Positions 5,521-5,695 of a stretch of DNA of 5,695 bases are shown in pieces. The notes under the pieces are model-generated. The model worked only from the letters and a program-made list of their open reading frames with translations. It made no database searches and was not told where the DNA came from. Made by a program: the position numbers and the translations under genes. Location of the stretch: the NCBI GenBank assembly GCA_017990305.1, contig JAGNOB010000143.1:1-5695 (forward strand), written 5' to 3'. Each line of letters opens with the position of its first letter. Position 1 is the stretch's first letter. Source of the DNA: Leucobacter sp. (GTDB lineage Bacteria; Actinomycetota; Actinomycetes; Actinomycetales; Microbacteriaceae).

Positions 5521-5695
5521 CTAGAGCAGGTGCCCGCCGCCCGAGACCTTCATGCGCTCAACGAGGCGTTTCACGTCTTGCGCACGCGCCTTGGTCGTCA
5601 CGAGCAGCACGTCGGCGGTGTCGACGACAACGACGTCCTCCATGCCGACGAGCGCGACGAGGCGGTCGCTCTCAGAAACGACGATGCCGCTCGAT
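5521..5695 (-). CDS. Probable mannose-1-phosphate guanylyltransferase, C-terminal fragment
   Basis: The minus-strand frame enters at the right edge and ends at TAG (5523-5521), leaving 57 residues. The visible part reads VVSESDRLVALVGMEDVVVV, then DTADVLLVTTKARAQDVKRL, then VERMKVSGGGHLL. This pattern (short beta strands, a G-[LM]-E-D-V-V-V-V-D-T segment, D-x-L-L-V and a terminal RAQDVKxLVE helix) is typical of the C-terminal end of GDP-mannose pyrophosphorylases (ManC/ManB-type). These make GDP-mannose from GTP and mannose 1-phosphate for glycan and glycolipid synthesis. The nucleotidyltransferase core and its pyrophosphorylase motif lie outside the window, so related sugar-phosphate nucleotidyltransferases are not excluded. 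It is in the same orientation as aspS, 354 nt upstream of it. Confidence 0.72.
   Translation of the reverse strand, partial: SSGIVVSESDRLVALVGMEDVVVVDTADVLLVTTKARAQDVKRLVERMKVSGGGHLL

Overview
The window is high-GC DNA with dense, often overlapping genes, GTG as well as ATG starts and long antisense shadow frames. It looks like an actinobacterial chromosome. A family such as Microbacteriaceae (for example Leucobacter) is suggested by the SipW-type export locus and the archaeal-type AspRS, but this assignment is inferred from protein character and was not checked by search.

Layout. Positions 1-650 (+) hold the 3' part of a class I SAM-dependent methyltransferase. After a 104-nt gap comes a tightly packed four-gene (+) operon, 755-3747. 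It contains two paralogous secreted proteins with SipW-dependent-type signal peptides (755-1336 and 1339-1983), a SipW/ER-type signal peptidase I (2006-3235) with a long C-terminal extension ending in an LPATG sorting signal, and a third small exported protein (3232-3747) with a SipW-like cleavage region. Junctions are 2 nt, 22 nt (bridged by a 9-codon mini-ORF) and an ATGA overlap. A perfect 18-bp hairpin at 3762-3800 ends the operon and also serves the convergent gene. On the minus strand lie aspS (5166 to 3817), encoding an archaeal/type-2 aspartyl-tRNA synthetase, and the 3' end of a probable mannose-1-phosphate guanylyltransferase gene (edge to 5521). The 354-nt gap between them holds no convincing gene but contains several simple and direct repeats.

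How the genes work together. The operon looks like a self-contained surface-protein export module: a dedicated Ser/His signal peptidase is encoded with its likely substrates, as SipW is with TasA and TapA in Bacillus. The unusual part is the peptidase. After its catalytic domain it carries what reads as a complete second exported protein: an internal signal-peptide-like segment with an Ala-rich cleavage-like site, an extracytoplasmic domain with a Cys pair, and an LPXTG sorting signal. It may therefore be split into a membrane peptidase and a wall-anchored protein. That is inference from sequence layout. The flanking methyltransferase, aspS and guanylyltransferase genes look like ordinary chromosomal genes unrelated to the module.
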